This document shows positions 9,313 through 18,427 of a stretch of DNA of 64,000 bases, in pieces. Position 1 is the first letter of the stretch. Each line of letters starts with the position of its first letter. This DNA is from Ignatzschineria sp. F8392 (GTDB taxonomy: Bacteria > Pseudomonadota > Gammaproteobacteria > Cardiobacteriales > Wohlfahrtiimonadaceae), in contig NZ_NEFF01000001.1 of NCBI RefSeq assembly GCF_002252045.1, forward strand, positions 1 through 64,000, in the 5' to 3' direction. The notes below the pieces were generated by a model. The model ran no database searches. It was not told the origin of the DNA and saw only the letters and a list, made by a program, of their open reading frames with translations. The position numbers and the translations under genes were made by a program.

Positions 9313-9657
9313 TTAAGCACTAAATGAGTTACCACATCCACAAGTTGTTGTAGCATTGGGGTTACGGATTACAAATTGCTCACCTTGTAGATCATTGACA
9401 TAATCGATCTCAGCGCCCACTAAATATTGGTAACTTAATGGATCAATTAAGAGCACTACATCTTGGTTCACAACTTCAACATCACCCTCTTCTACTTCAT
9501 TGGCAAATGCAAATCCATATTGGAAGCCTGAACAGCCACCGCCTTGGATATAGACACGAAGTTTAAGTGTTGAATCACCTTCCTCTTCGATTAAGCTCTT
9601 TACCTTAAGTGCTGCAGAATCTGTGAAGTTAATTCCTGTATCTTCAATCATCGACAT
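9313..9657 (-). CDS. erpA: Iron-sulfur cluster insertion protein ErpA
   Basis: A-type carrier that delivers Fe-S clusters to apo-targets, including enzymes of isoprenoid synthesis and respiration in E. coli. The three cluster-ligating cysteines are present: C42 in GGGCSGFQY and C106/C108 in TTCGCGNSF. The chosen ATG at 9657 gives 114 residues, exactly the E. coli length, and has AAGGAG 6 bp upstream. The open frame continues 23 codons further upstream but without a plausible start signal. It is a single-gene transcript by position, with its own terminator. IscA is the main alternative, but the N terminus ([16 protein letters not shown]) and length favour ErpA. Confidence 0.92.
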   Translation of the reverse strand: MSMIEDTGINFTDSAALKVKSLIEEEGDSTLKLRVYIQGGGCSGFQYGFAFANEVEEGDVEVVNQDVVLLIDPLSYQYLVGAEIDYVNDLQGEQFVIRNPNATTTCGCGNSFSA

Positions 9658-9912
9658 CCCTTTCTCCTTAAAATCAATACATTTCTGCTCCATTATACCG
9701 CAGATTGATCGGTAAGGTGAGAACACTTTTGATATTTAGGATAAGAAAAGATGGGGCTTTCCCTAACTTTTTGTAAATCTAAGGACTCTTGAAATATTTT
9801 AAAAAAAGAGGGTGGGGGAGAGGCTTAATATTAATCAATATTAATCAGTATTATTAATAAGAATCGTTCATTTTCCATCTCTCATCCCCTATTCTCTACA
9901 CACCATTACTTA

Positions 9913-10809
9913 TCAAGTAAGTCTTCGCATCTGATGATTGTAGTTCTTAATAAAGTGGGGCAGGCTAGGATTGGCATTATCTCTTCGCCAGACAAGTTCA
10001 AGGTCAAATGTCACATCAAGCTCCGGTAACTCATGCATGACAACATCGTAAACTTTTAGATATTTGGCTACTGCCGGCACAAAGGTATATCCTCGGCCTG
10101 CAGAGACAAGGCTCAACATAGAGTTGTAATCGCAACCTTCATGATCAATTTTTGGTGTAAAATCATGGCGTCTTAACTCATCAATAATCATTTTATAGAG
10201 GTCAAAAGCTTGATTTTCCGGTGACCAGATAAAGGGTTCTGAACGTAGTTGATCGATCTTTTCGGGCGGATGGTCAGCAAAAGGTGAGTTTTTATTAACT
10301 GCCAGAAGCATCGATTCTTTATAGAGGAATCGTCCTAAAAAATCATTATCATCTTGTGGCCGGATAAACATAAAGCCGGCATCTAGCTCCCCATTACGAA
10401 GTGCCATAATCTGTTTCCGGGAGTGCATTGTGCAGACATTCAGGGAAATTTCAGGGTTATATTTTCGAAATTCACTTAAGTGTTGTTGCACTTCAGTGAG
10501 CCAGATATGTTGTGGCGTAATCCCAATTTTGAGGTAACCAATATCGCCTCGATCTGCTTTTACCGCCTGTGATTTTGCACGTTCAATAGCATTGAGAATA
10601 TTGAGCGCATCTTGATAAAACTTTCTCCCGGCGGATGTTAAAACCATCCCTCTAGCATGTCTTTCAAAGAGGGTGACACCGATGGTCTCTTCAAGGTTCT
10701 TAATCTGTCGGGTGATGGCAGGTTGGGCAATATGTAGTGATCTTGAAGCCGCCGCTACACTGCCAAGTTCTGCAACCATCACGAAATAGTGTAGTTGTCT
10801 ATTTTCCAT
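9913..10809 (-). CDS. LysR family transcriptional regulator
   Basis: A 298-residue LysR-type regulator. The winged helix-turn-helix covers about residues 1-60 (LHYFVMVAELGSVAAASRSL, then AQPAITRQIKNLEETIG and LFERHARGMVLTSAG). A periplasmic-binding-like effector domain follows (about 90-295). It resembles the CatM/CynR branch in the DNA-binding half, but no effector can be named. It is divergent from the cydAB operon across 510 bp; LysR proteins often control the divergent neighbour, so regulation of the bd oxidase is possible but not shown. Another LysR protein (MetR) at 33386 is clearly different in sequence. Confidence 0.88.
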   Translation of the reverse strand: MENRQLHYFVMVAELGSVAAASRSLHIAQPAITRQIKNLEETIGVTLFERHARGMVLTSAGRKFYQDALNILNAIERAKSQAVKADRGDIGYLKIGITPQHIWLTEVQQHLSEFRKYNPEISLNVCTMHSRKQIMALRNGELDAGFMFIRPQDDNDFLGRFLYKESMLLAVNKNSPFADHPPEKIDQLRSEPFIWSPENQAFDLYKMIIDELRRHDFTPKIDHEGCDYNSMLSLVSAGRGYTFVPAVAKYLKVYDVVMHELPELDVTFDLELVWRRDNANPSLPHFIKNYNHQMRRLT

Positions 10810-11319
10810 ATTATTCCCTTAATTATTTCAAATTATTTCAACTAATTGTTTTTATTGATTTTCTTGGTTTTATCTGGTTTTAACTTGTTTTTTAACTATT
10901 TGGCTTTTTATTTGGTTTTTGGGGTGTTTTCCTAGATATCTTCATCATTATTGTGTAGATACTCTTGAGTAACTCTTAAGAGAAATTGATCAAGACCTTA
11001 TCTATGATATTACCCTATTTTCAACATGTTGTGTCGATTGCTCTCCCAAGGTTCTCTTTATCTTGAGCAATTAAGCGCCTTTTAAGAGGTGAGAGTAATA
11101 TCTATAACAAAAAGGTATATGAGGATCACAATAAAGGTATTATTTATAAAATATAGGATTTGATAATATTGTACTCATGCTATTTGCCCTAATTTAAGGA
11201 GAAGCAAAAAGGTATAGGTTTGTAATGAGTGATGAGTGTAGTAACGATGTAGCAGTTATGTAGTTTTACTGTCATTGCAATATTACAAGTGATTAGATTC
11301 TCATGTTTGTGGAGTAGAT
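10810..11319. other. Divergent LysR-cydA control region
   Basis: A 510-bp spacer without genes. Next to the LysR start is a 10-bp tandem duplication of AATTATTTCA (10821-10840). From about 10861 to 10925 the sequence is T-rich with repeated TGGTTTT. Near cydA a possible extended -10 element (TGCTATTTG, 11178-11186) follows TTGATA (11160-11165) at a short 15-bp spacing. No clear FNR-type TTGAT-N4-ATCAA site was found. Confidence 0.5.
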
Positions 11320-12678
11320 ATGATGAGTGCAATTTTGTTAGCGCGGATCCAATTTGCGTTTACGGTCTCATTCCATATTATCTTTCCGGCAATTACAATT
11401 GGGCTAGGAATGTGGCTCGTTGTGCTAGAGGGACTCTGGTTGAAGACAAAAAAACCAGTCTATATGGATATTTATAATTTTTGGGTGAAGTTTTTTGCCG
11501 TTGCATTTGCAATGGGGGTTGTCTCAGGAGTGGTGATGGCCTTCCAGTTTGGTTCAAATTGGAGTGAGTTTTCTAAGTTTTCAGGATCGGTAACAGGACC
11601 TCTATTAATTTATGAAGTGATTACTGCATTCTTCTTAGAAGCGGGCTTCTTGGGGATTATGTTGTTTGGTCGGGATCGTGTTGGCCCTAAGATGCACTTT
11701 TTTGCAACAGCAATGGTTGCGATAGGAACTACATTCTCTGCTTATTGGATCTTAGTCTCTAACAGTTTTATGCAGACACCGCCATCTCTTGAGTCGGGTG
11801 CGATTGAGATTATTGATGGTGCTGTTGTAGTGAAAGATTGGCTCGCGATTCTTTTTAGTGCTTCTCTGCCTATCCGTATGGTGCATATGTTAACTGCTGC
11901 GCTTTTGACGGCAACGTTAATCATTTCGGGAACAGCCGCTTGGCATCTCTTACGAGGTAATCGTAACGCAGCGGTTAAGAAGATGTTGAGCATGTCGTTA
12001 GTAACACTCTTCTTTGTCTCTATCTTCCAAGTGGTTATCGGTGATATCCATGGGTTGAATGTTCGAGATCACCAGCCAACAAAACTAGCAGCGATCGAAG
12101 GGCATTGGGATGCAACGCCTGAAGGGGAGGGAACGGGTTTTATTCTCTTTGCAATTCCTAATCAAGAAGAGCAGAAGAACTATTTCTCTATTGAAATTCC
12201 TTATGCTGCAAGTCTTATTCTAACCCACTCATTAGATGGGAAAGTCGCGAATTTAAAAGCATTTCCTAAAGAGGATATTCCTCCTGTCGGTTGGGTCTTC
12301 TGGTCTTTCCGCGTGATGGTAGGATTGGGTTTCTTAATGGTTATTTTAGGAATTTGGGGTGTTTGGCAACGGCATAAGAAGACTCTGGGCGAGAAGAAAG
12401 GGTTACTTCGCTTTGCATTATGGATGGGGCCTAGTGGTTTAATCTCAGTCTTAGCCGGTTGGTTTGTCACAGAGATTGGTCGTCAGCCTTGGTTGGTCTA
12501 TAACATTATGCGCGTTACCGAGGGGCACTCTTTTATACATACCGCAGGAGATTTAACGGTGTCATTAGCGCTCTTTGTGATTGCTTACCTCGTAGTCTTC
12601 TTATTTGGAGTGACGATCCTTTTCCGTATTTTGCGCAGAGGACCTCAAAGTTCTGATGTTGCTGTAGCTGAGCAGTAA
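11320..12678 (+). CDS. cydA: Cytochrome bd (CIO-type) ubiquinol oxidase subunit I
   Basis: Subunit I carries the quinol site and hemes b558, b595 and d in the inner membrane and reduces oxygen to water. The N terminus (LARIQFAFTVSFHIIFPAIT) and ITAFFLEAGFLGIMLFG are typical of the cyanide-insensitive CioA branch. GRQPW lies near residue 389. At 452 residues the protein is about 70 shorter than E. coli CydA, and the region between the conserved blocks around residues 250-330 is compact, so the quinol-binding loop is of the short type. Histidine ligand candidates are H19 (VSFHIIF) and the His in RMVHML. cydB follows after 10 bp. Cyanide insensitivity is an inference from family resemblance. Confidence 0.95.
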   Translation: MMSAILLARIQFAFTVSFHIIFPAITIGLGMWLVVLEGLWLKTKKPVYMDIYNFWVKFFAVAFAMGVVSGVVMAFQFGSNWSEFSKFSGSVTGPLLIYEVITAFFLEAGFLGIMLFGRDRVGPKMHFFATAMVAIGTTFSAYWILVSNSFMQTPPSLESGAIEIIDGAVVVKDWLAILFSASLPIRMVHMLTAALLTATLIISGTAAWHLLRGNRNAAVKKMLSMSLVTLFFVSIFQVVIGDIHGLNVRDHQPTKLAAIEGHWDATPEGEGTGFILFAIPNQEEQKNYFSIEIPYAASLILTHSLDGKVANLKAFPKEDIPPVGWVFWSFRVMVGLGFLMVILGIWGVWQRHKKTLGEKKGLLRFALWMGPSGLISVLAGWFVTEIGRQPWLVYNIMRVTEGHSFIHTAGDLTVSLALFVIAYLVVFLFGVTILFRILRRGPQSSDVAVAEQ

Positions 12679-12688
12679 GGAGTCAATA

Positions 12689-13750
12689 ATGGATTACAAT
12701 ATGTTAGTTATCATCTGGACAGGTATTATCCTATTGGGTGTAGCGATCTATGTCGTTCTAGATGGCTTTGACTTAGGGGTAGGAATGCTCTATCCCTTCG
12801 TGAAGAGTGAAGATGATCGAACGACGTTAATGAATAGTATCGGTCCGGTATGGGATGGAAATGAGACTTGGCTTATTTTGGGAGGCGCCGCACTTTTTGG
12901 AATCTTCCCGATCGCTTACTCTGTGGTGTTATCCGGGTTTTATCTGCCGGTGATACTCCTCTTAATGGCCTTGATCTTTAGAGGTGTCTCTTTTGAGTTT
13001 CGTGGGCGGGTTTCTGAGCAACGCCGTAATTTTTGGAATAATGCCTTCTTTTTAGGGTCACTCTTTGCCGGTTTCTTTCAAGGAGTGATTGCGGGAGCTT
13101 TAGTGCAAGGTTTTGATTTTATGCCGGCGGCAGATGCGATCAATGCACCAGAAGGATATATCTCTAAAGGGGCATTAGATCTAGTTATGGCGGGAGGTAT
13201 TTGGGCTTGGCTCTCCCCATTTTCGATTGTTTCAGGATTGGGTCTCACCGCTTTTTATGCTCTATTAGGTTCAACCTGGGCGATTAAGAAGACTGAAGGA
13301 GCGTTACAGGCGCATATTCGAAGCTTAACGCGTAAGATTGCGCTGATCTTCTTCCTCCTAGCTACTATTATTTTGGTATGGACCTTAATGATTTGGCAAG
13401 AGCAGCTCTTTATGGCGGAAAATCTCTGGAAGGTCTATCTCTTTGGTGCACTCTATCTTGTAGCGATCATTGTTGCCTTTATCTTGATGCGTTCAATTCG
13501 AAATACTAATACGCATTGGCAGCCATTTATCTATTCGTTATTAATGGCTGTTTTAGGTGCTGGCGCGTTGGTGGGCTTCCTTCTTCCCTATATTGTTCCA
13601 TTTCAGGTCACTATCTTTATGGCCGCGGCACCAGAGTCGACTCTAACCTTCTCTCTAGTCGGAGCATTGATCTTTATTCCCCTCGTGCTGATCTATACCG
13701 GTTATATCTACTATGTTTTCAGAGGTAAGGTGCAAGGAGAGGGTTACTAA
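12689..13750 (+). CDS. cydB: Cytochrome bd (CIO-type) ubiquinol oxidase subunit II
   Basis: A 353-residue integral membrane protein with the CydB/CioB pattern. It begins DYNMLVIIWTGIILLGVAIYVVLDGFDLGVGML and has the conserved IGPVWDGNETWLILGG block (about 51-67). It forms the heterodimer with CydA that couples quinol oxidation to proton uptake from the cytoplasm. TAAGGAG just before the ATG is a strong ribosome-binding site. Its stop is followed directly by the small third gene. Length lies between Pseudomonas CioB and E. coli CydB. Confidence 0.96.
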   Translation: MDYNMLVIIWTGIILLGVAIYVVLDGFDLGVGMLYPFVKSEDDRTTLMNSIGPVWDGNETWLILGGAALFGIFPIAYSVVLSGFYLPVILLLMALIFRGVSFEFRGRVSEQRRNFWNNAFFLGSLFAGFFQGVIAGALVQGFDFMPAADAINAPEGYISKGALDLVMAGGIWAWLSPFSIVSGLGLTAFYALLGSTWAIKKTEGALQAHIRSLTRKIALIFFLLATIILVWTLMIWQEQLFMAENLWKVYLFGALYLVAIIVAFILMRSIRNTNTHWQPFIYSLLMAVLGAGALVGFLLPYIVPFQVTIFMAAAPESTLTFSLVGALIFIPLVLIYTGYIYYVFRGKVQGEGY

Positions 13751-13751
13751 G

Positions 13752-13994
13752 ATGAAACAGGAGAGAGAAGTGTTCAACGAGCTCAAGGGTAAGGTAGAAG
13801 CAGCTCAAGTATCTGCTAAAAAAGGGCAAGATAGAGAGCAAGGCGATACTCGAAATCATGGTAAGAAGAGATCATTGAAGTCGCAACTCTTCTGGATGAT
13901 GGGTTTATGGCTCGGTGGCGTGATCTCTCTCTACCTCTTTGTAAAATTAGTGAAAGTGATTATGTCCCTTGTCGGTTTATATGCATCCCCCTAG
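13752..13994 (+). CDS. Small bd-oxidase-associated membrane protein (DUF2474-like)
   Basis: An 80-residue protein with a charged hydrophilic N-terminal half and one membrane helix near the C terminus (LFWMMGLWLGGVISLYLF, about 46-63). Its ATG lies 1 bp after the cydB stop, with AAGGAGAGG inside the end of cydB. Small single-helix proteins (CydX/YbgT, or DUF2474 in CioAB-type operons) commonly sit in this place and stabilise the oxidase. The helix with its WLGG core resembles DUF2474 more than CydX. The long polar N-terminal extension of about 40 residues is unusual for either. The frame is also open 13 codons upstream inside cydB, but without a start signal. Confidence 0.72.
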   Translation: MKQEREVFNELKGKVEAAQVSAKKGQDREQGDTRNHGKKRSLKSQLFWMMGLWLGGVISLYLFVKLVKVIMSLVGLYASP

Positions 13995-14013
13995 AGATAA
14001 AACCGACAATTTA

Positions 14014-14048
14014 CCCCTAAGGATCAATCCTCCTTAGGGGATTTTTTT
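14014..14048 (+). terminator. cydAB operon terminator
   Basis: A perfect 10-bp stem CCCCTAAGGA/TCCTTAGGGG (14014-14023, 14031-14040) with a 7-nt loop is followed by ATTTTTTT. Confidence 0.93.
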
Positions 14049-14134
14049 GTCTCAATTTTAGGCTGTTGATAGTTGGTAGTTGATTTGCCGGTCAGCTATT
14101 TATTTTTTGTACACATTGGAAGTGGTAAAAGTAG

Positions 14135-14176
14135 AGATAGATAAAGAGATAGATAAAGAGATAGATAAAGAGATAG
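14135..14176. repeat. 12-bp tandem repeat
   Basis: Three exact copies and part of a fourth of AGATAGATAAAG run head to tail (14135-14170 plus a partial). It lies in the 368-bp spacer (13995-14362) between the convergent cydAB and aspS transcripts. The rest of that spacer holds only terminators and a 6-bp TAACTT repeat at about 14323-14346. Confidence 0.85.
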
Positions 14177-14242
14177 GGATAGGTAAAGTAGATCTCTGAA
14201 ACAGATATTTAGGATTGTATTCAGGAGAGAGTAGATATAGAG

Positions 14243-14288
14243 AAACCCCTAGATGGCGTGTTTGTGAGCACTTCCATCATAGGGGTTT
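14243..14288. terminator. Hairpin between convergent cydAB and aspS, probable terminator
   Basis: AAACCCCTAGATGG (14243-14256) pairs with CCATCATAGGGGTTT (14274-14288) with one bulge. T runs of three to four bases flank both sides. It could end aspS transcription on the minus strand and back up the cydAB terminator on the plus strand. Confidence 0.55.
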
Positions 14289-14362
14289 TGTCTACTTGAA
14301 GAGTATCGTTCGTTTAAAGTCTTAACTTTAACTTTAACTTTAACTCAACTTCTTGCTGCTTA

Positions 14363-16147
14363 CTATTTTTGCATCTCTTTCTCATCTTCGACAACAGCGA
14401 TCGCAAGCTCATCTAATTGTGCTTGGCTGATATGAGCTGGTGCTTCAGTTAAGAGACATGCGGCTGACTGTGTTTTCGGGAAAGCGATCACATCACGGAT
14501 TGAACTTGCTTCTGCCATCAACATCACTAAACGGTCAAGTCCAAAGGCGATTCCCCCGTGAGGCGGTGCGCCATATTTAAGTGCATCAAGAAGGAAGCCA
14601 AATTTTTCTTCCGCTTCTGCTTTATCGATCCCGAGTAATTCAAAGACCTTCATCTGGACATCATGTTTGAAGATACGGATTGATCCGCCACCAAGCTCTG
14701 TGCCGTTGAGGACGAGGTCATAAGCGTTGGCAATAGAGTTTGCAGGATCGCTAAGCGACTCAATACCTGTTTTAGGCGTTGTGAAGGGATGGTGAACGGC
14801 AACATAACGTTTCGCCTCCTCATCATATTCAAACATAGGGAAGTCAACAACCCACATCGGCGCCCATTTACAGGTTAATAGGTTAAGATCCTTACCGATT
14901 TTCACGCGAAGCGCACCAATAGCATCATTGACGATAGTCGCTTTATCAGCACCAAAGAAGATGATGTCATTATTTTTAGCATTCGTTGCTTCAAGAAGTG
15001 CTGTAAGCGTTGCATCATCTAAGAATTTAACGATAGGGGATTGCAAGCCATCGCGGCCAGCGGCAACATCATTGACACGAATATAGGCAAGACCTTTCGC
15101 ACCATAACGACCGACAAACTCAGTATACTCATCGATGTGACGACGGGTAAATTGATCCGAAGCATTGGGAATATTGAGCGCAACCACACGACCATTTTCA
15201 CGATTTGCAGCATCTTTGAAGACCTTAAACTCACATCCTTTCATCAATTCAGTGACTTCTGTGAATTCAAGAGGGATACGAAGATCTGGCTTATCAGAGC
15301 CAAAGCGAGCCATCGCCTCATGCCAAGTCATACGTGGGAAGTTATCGCCAAGATCAACATCGATTGACTCTTTAAATACATCGCGAATCATCTTCTCTGC
15401 AATATCCATAATTTGATCAGAAGAGAGGAATGATGTTTCGATATCCACCTGGGTAAATTCAGGTTGACGATCTGCACGGAGATCTTCATCGCGGAAGCAG
15501 CGAACGATCTGGTAGTAGCGATCAAAACCACTGACCATTAATAGTTGCTTAAAGAGCTGTGGGCTCTGTGGGAGCGCAAAGAACTCACCATGATGAACAC
15601 GGGAGGGAACAACGTAGTCACGGGCTCCTTCTGGTGTTGCTTTTGTGAGGAAAGGTGTTTCAATATCGAGGAAGCCTTGCTCATCGAGTGCTTTACGAAT
15701 GTAGCGCGTTACTTTTGAACGTAACATGATATTTTGATGCATGCGTGTATCGCGAAGATCAAGATAGCGATATTTAAGGCGAACCTCTTCTGATGTTTTA
15801 TCATCACCTAGTTGGAAAGGAAGTGGTGCTGCGCTATTGAGGATCTCTAAGCGTTTAGCGACGACTTCGATCTTGCCTGAAACAATATTAGGATTCACCA
15901 TCCCTTCGGGACGAGCAATAACTTCACCCTCAATTTTGATAACAAATTCATTTCGAATCTTCTCTGCTTCTTCAAAAGGAGTTGTGAGATGTGCCGGGTC
16001 GATAACCACTTGCACGATTCCCTCTCTATCCCGAAGATCTACGAAAATAATTCCGCCATGGTCGCGGCGACGATGTACCCAACCAGAGAGGGTAACCGTT
16101 TTATCGAGAAGCGCCTCGTTGACGAGTCCGCAGTAGTGTGATCGCAT
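14363..16147 (-). CDS. aspS: Aspartyl-tRNA synthetase, non-discriminating type predicted
   Basis: A class II synthetase charging tRNA with aspartate. The OB-fold anticodon domain is at about 1-110, class II motif 2 is in [17 protein letters not shown], the bacterial GAD insertion is at about 290-400, and motif 3 is [13 protein letters not shown] near the C terminus. The ATG at 16147 is preferred (AAGGA 7 bp upstream); it gives 594 residues and begins MRSHYCG as in relatives. A TTG seven codons earlier lacks a site. H30 (RRRDHGG) and G82 (ARPEGMVNP) are the residues found in non-discriminating AspRS of Pseudomonas, which also makes Asp-tRNA(Asn) for GatCAB. E. coli has Leu and Lys there. Whether gatCAB exists or asnS is absent cannot be seen here. 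Confidence 0.97.
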   Translation of the reverse strand: MRSHYCGLVNEALLDKTVTLSGWVHRRRDHGGIIFVDLRDREGIVQVVIDPAHLTTPFEEAEKIRNEFVIKIEGEVIARPEGMVNPNIVSGKIEVVAKRLEILNSAAPLPFQLGDDKTSEEVRLKYRYLDLRDTRMHQNIMLRSKVTRYIRKALDEQGFLDIETPFLTKATPEGARDYVVPSRVHHGEFFALPQSPQLFKQLLMVSGFDRYYQIVRCFRDEDLRADRQPEFTQVDIETSFLSSDQIMDIAEKMIRDVFKESIDVDLGDNFPRMTWHEAMARFGSDKPDLRIPLEFTEVTELMKGCEFKVFKDAANRENGRVVALNIPNASDQFTRRHIDEYTEFVGRYGAKGLAYIRVNDVAAGRDGLQSPIVKFLDDATLTALLEATNAKNNDIIFFGADKATIVNDAIGALRVKIGKDLNLLTCKWAPMWVVDFPMFEYDEEAKRYVAVHHPFTTPKTGIESLSDPANSIANAYDLVLNGTELGGGSIRIFKHDVQMKVFELLGIDKAEAEEKFGFLLDALKYGAPPHGGIAFGLDRLVMLMAEASSIRDVIAFPKTQSAACLLTEAPAHISQAQLDELAIAVVEDEKEMQK

Positions 16148-16399
16148 AATTGAGTCCTTAAATATCAAATATATGAAATGGTGGATTCTTATTATTTAAT
16201 TAATGAATAATGAATAGTGGATAGAAGACGCACCATTTTGCACTGAAAATGAAATAATAAATTATACAATTATAGGGGATTTTAAGGAAGATTTCAGGAG
16301 AAGATCGAATTGATTTTTCTTTAACTTTCTAACTTTAGCGTTCTCTCTAATGGCATCTGTTACTTTGAGCGCAACGTCATTGAATAGTTCGCTACCCGC

Positions 16400-16453
16400 T
16401 TCAAGATGAGCCCCCGAGTAAATTAGACGAATTTACCGCAGAGCCATCTTGAA
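16400..16453. other. Nested inverted repeat
   Basis: TTCAAGATG (16400-16408) pairs with CATCTTGAA (16445-16453). An inner TAAATT/AATTTA stem lies in the loop. No T tract follows, so it is not a typical terminator. It could be part of a structured RNA or a protein-binding site; the family is unknown. Confidence 0.6.
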
Positions 16454-16460
16454 TAATAAC

Positions 16461-16495
16461 CTAGGAACCTACGCCTTACAAACGTAGGTTCCTAG
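16461..16495. other. Perfect 13-bp inverted repeat
   Basis: CTAGGAACCTACG (16461-16473) pairs without mismatch with CGTAGGTTCCTAG (16483-16495) around a 9-nt loop. There is no T run on either side. It begins only 7 bp after the preceding nested hairpin, so the two may belong to one folded RNA. Confidence 0.7.
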
Positions 16496-16566
16496 ATCTG
16501 TAAGCCTATCTGGTCTCTTATTTTTCTTCTTCTTTTGAGACTTCGATACTACTTCACCATATCTAC

Positions 16567-16603
16567 TAAACCGTGAGAGTATATTCTCTCTTTAGTTTAG
16601 TCC
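16567..16603. other. Third inverted repeat in the same region
   Basis: ACTAAAC (16567-16573) pairs with GTTTAGT (16597-16603), and inside it GAGAG (16577-16581) pairs with CTCTC (16588-16592). No T run follows. Confidence 0.55.
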
Positions 16604-17326
16604 TCCTTTGAATGTGCCTAGATTGTGGTGATCTATTATTGATATTTTTTATCAATCTAAGCACAAAATTTTATTAAGCCGACACCTTTATGAGTATCAA
16701 TTCTAATTAGAAAAAGCAAACATTAAATTATTTTTGGGACCATTTTTTTATCTTTACAAATAGAGTTTTGAGATAACTATCTGTTTTTAAGCATATTTTT
16801 AAAGATGTTTTTGATGCAGTTTTTGTTACTGTTTTTGATAGTGTAATAGTATGAAATCGAGCGCTATTTAATCTCTTATTCTCTAAAGAAGATATGCGTA
16901 AAATAGGGAGGGAAAAGCAGCTCGTTAATAAGAAGATATGATATTGTTGATCTTTTAATTGGATGATTAGCTACAAGTAAGGTCGGATTGACGAGAGAAA
17001 CGGTTAGAATGTGGGGAGATAACCAAAACAACTGAAATAACCGAAATGGCTGAATGAGTGAACAATTATATAACGGCTTAGGATATAACGATTTGGGCGT
17101 ATAGAACTTAGGTGTATCGCGCGATAAGTTATGAAACTTATATGAGGTCTATACATTGTGCATTTATATATTATATAATTATATAGTATATTGGGTATTC
17201 GGTAATGAGTGATCGTTAATGCTAACAGATGGTTAATCAAAGAAAAGCGTCTTTCAGTAGTATTTGATGAGCTATTGAGATGGTAACTATTATATATTAG
17301 GGAAAATATCGGGAAGCGAGGATAGG

Positions 17327-18136
17327 ATGGGTGTTGAGTTATTAATATTTCTTTTTTTAGGTTCTATTATAGGTCTTATTTCAGGGTTATTAGGTGTCGG
17401 AGGGGGGACAGTTGTTGTGCCGACACTGGTCTTCTTCTTGGTCTCTATCGGTGTTGATCCTGAGTTGATTATGAAGGTTGCTTTAGGTACCTCTTTTGCT
17501 GTTGTTGGAATTACAAGTCTCTCTTCAGTAATTGCCCATCAAAGAAGAGGGTCGGTGATGTGGGGCGTTGTTTTTCTCTTAGGTATTGGGGCAATGATCG
17601 GGGTCTCTATCGGTAGCCTGGTTGTTACAATGATGAATGATCTGATATTACAATTGCTCTTCTGCATCTTCTTAGCATATACCATCTACAATATGTTACG
17701 AACAGCTTCTAAGAAGGAGGCGGATACTGTTTCCTATTTTGCTAAACCCTTCTTTGTGTTAGTGGGTGGTGCGATTGGTTTTGTCTCAAGTTTTGTGGGA
17801 ATCGGGGGAGGTGTGATGATTGTGCCGGTATTAAGTAAAATTGGTTACAAGATGAAAAATGCAATTGCCTCCTCTTCGGCAGTAGGGATGATTATGGCGA
17901 CGGCCGGTGCAGCAAGTGCGATTTTTAATGGAATGGGGGTCGAAGGTGTGCCGGAGTCATCTCTAGGTTTTGTCTATTATCCTGCGGTGATAGGTCTCTC
18001 CATTACGAGTGTTATTTTTGCGCCCATTGGTGCTAAGTTAGTTTATATCTTGCCGGTAAAGCGCATTCGTCAGATTTTGGCAGGTTTTTTATCGATTATT
18101 TTGGTAATCTTTATCTACAATAACTTTGTTTCATAG
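17327..18136 (+). CDS. TauE/SafE family membrane permease
   Basis: A 269-residue protein with about eight membrane helices in two related halves. Each half has a glycine-rich signature: GLLGVGGGTVVVP (about 21-33) and SFVGIGGGVMIVP (about 154-166). That pattern defines the TauE/SafE (UPF0721) permeases, proposed to export sulfite, sulfoacetate or other organic anions. The substrate here cannot be told. It stands alone, with a strong terminator 150 bp downstream and polA next. Length and repeat structure are normal for the family. Confidence 0.9.
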   Translation: MGVELLIFLFLGSIIGLISGLLGVGGGTVVVPTLVFFLVSIGVDPELIMKVALGTSFAVVGITSLSSVIAHQRRGSVMWGVVFLLGIGAMIGVSIGSLVVTMMNDLILQLLFCIFLAYTIYNMLRTASKKEADTVSYFAKPFFVLVGGAIGFVSSFVGIGGGVMIVPVLSKIGYKMKNAIASSSAVGMIMATAGAASAIFNGMGVEGVPESSLGFVYYPAVIGLSITSVIFAPIGAKLVYILPVKRIRQILAGFLSIILVIFIYNNFVS

Positions 18137-18289
18137 TTCTGTTTTTAATTCTACTTATAACTCAATTTATAACCCTATTTGCTCAGCGGATCTTATCAGT
18201 TTCTCTGATAACTTAAGTATCTCAATAGGGATAAGTTTTATAGCTTGTAGATAGAAGAGTGAATATAGAAAATGGCATAGAAGATGAGA

Positions 18290-18317
18290 AGCAGGAGCTA
18301 AATTCCTGCTTTTTTTG
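18290..18317 (+). terminator. Intrinsic terminator after TauE/SafE gene
   Basis: AGCAGGA (18290-18296) pairs with TCCTGCT (18304-18310), followed by a run of T residues. It separates the permease transcript from polA. Confidence 0.85.
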
Positions 18318-18427
18318 TATAATCGAGGGTCAATCGAGGTTGTCTTATACGCTTCTCGAACTTTTATCGAAGTTTTTATCGATCGCACAATTGCAGCATA
18401 GATTAATCAAAAGGTTTAATTTCACCC

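Larger units (their letters stand above)
16148..17326. other. 1.18-kb gene-free region with strong hairpins
   Basis: No open frame with coding character or ribosome-binding site is found on either strand. Its left end is the aspS promoter region. Three strong inverted repeats lie between 16400 and 16603 and are listed separately. From about 16620 to 17300 it is AT-rich, without recognisable genes. The promoter of the TauE-like gene must lie near the right end. Confidence 0.6.

Noticed and set aside
17004-17240. Minus-strand open frame of 78 codons before the TauE gene
   Set aside because: Composition is dominated by Ile, Tyr and His from AT-rich DNA, and it lacks a ribosome-binding site.
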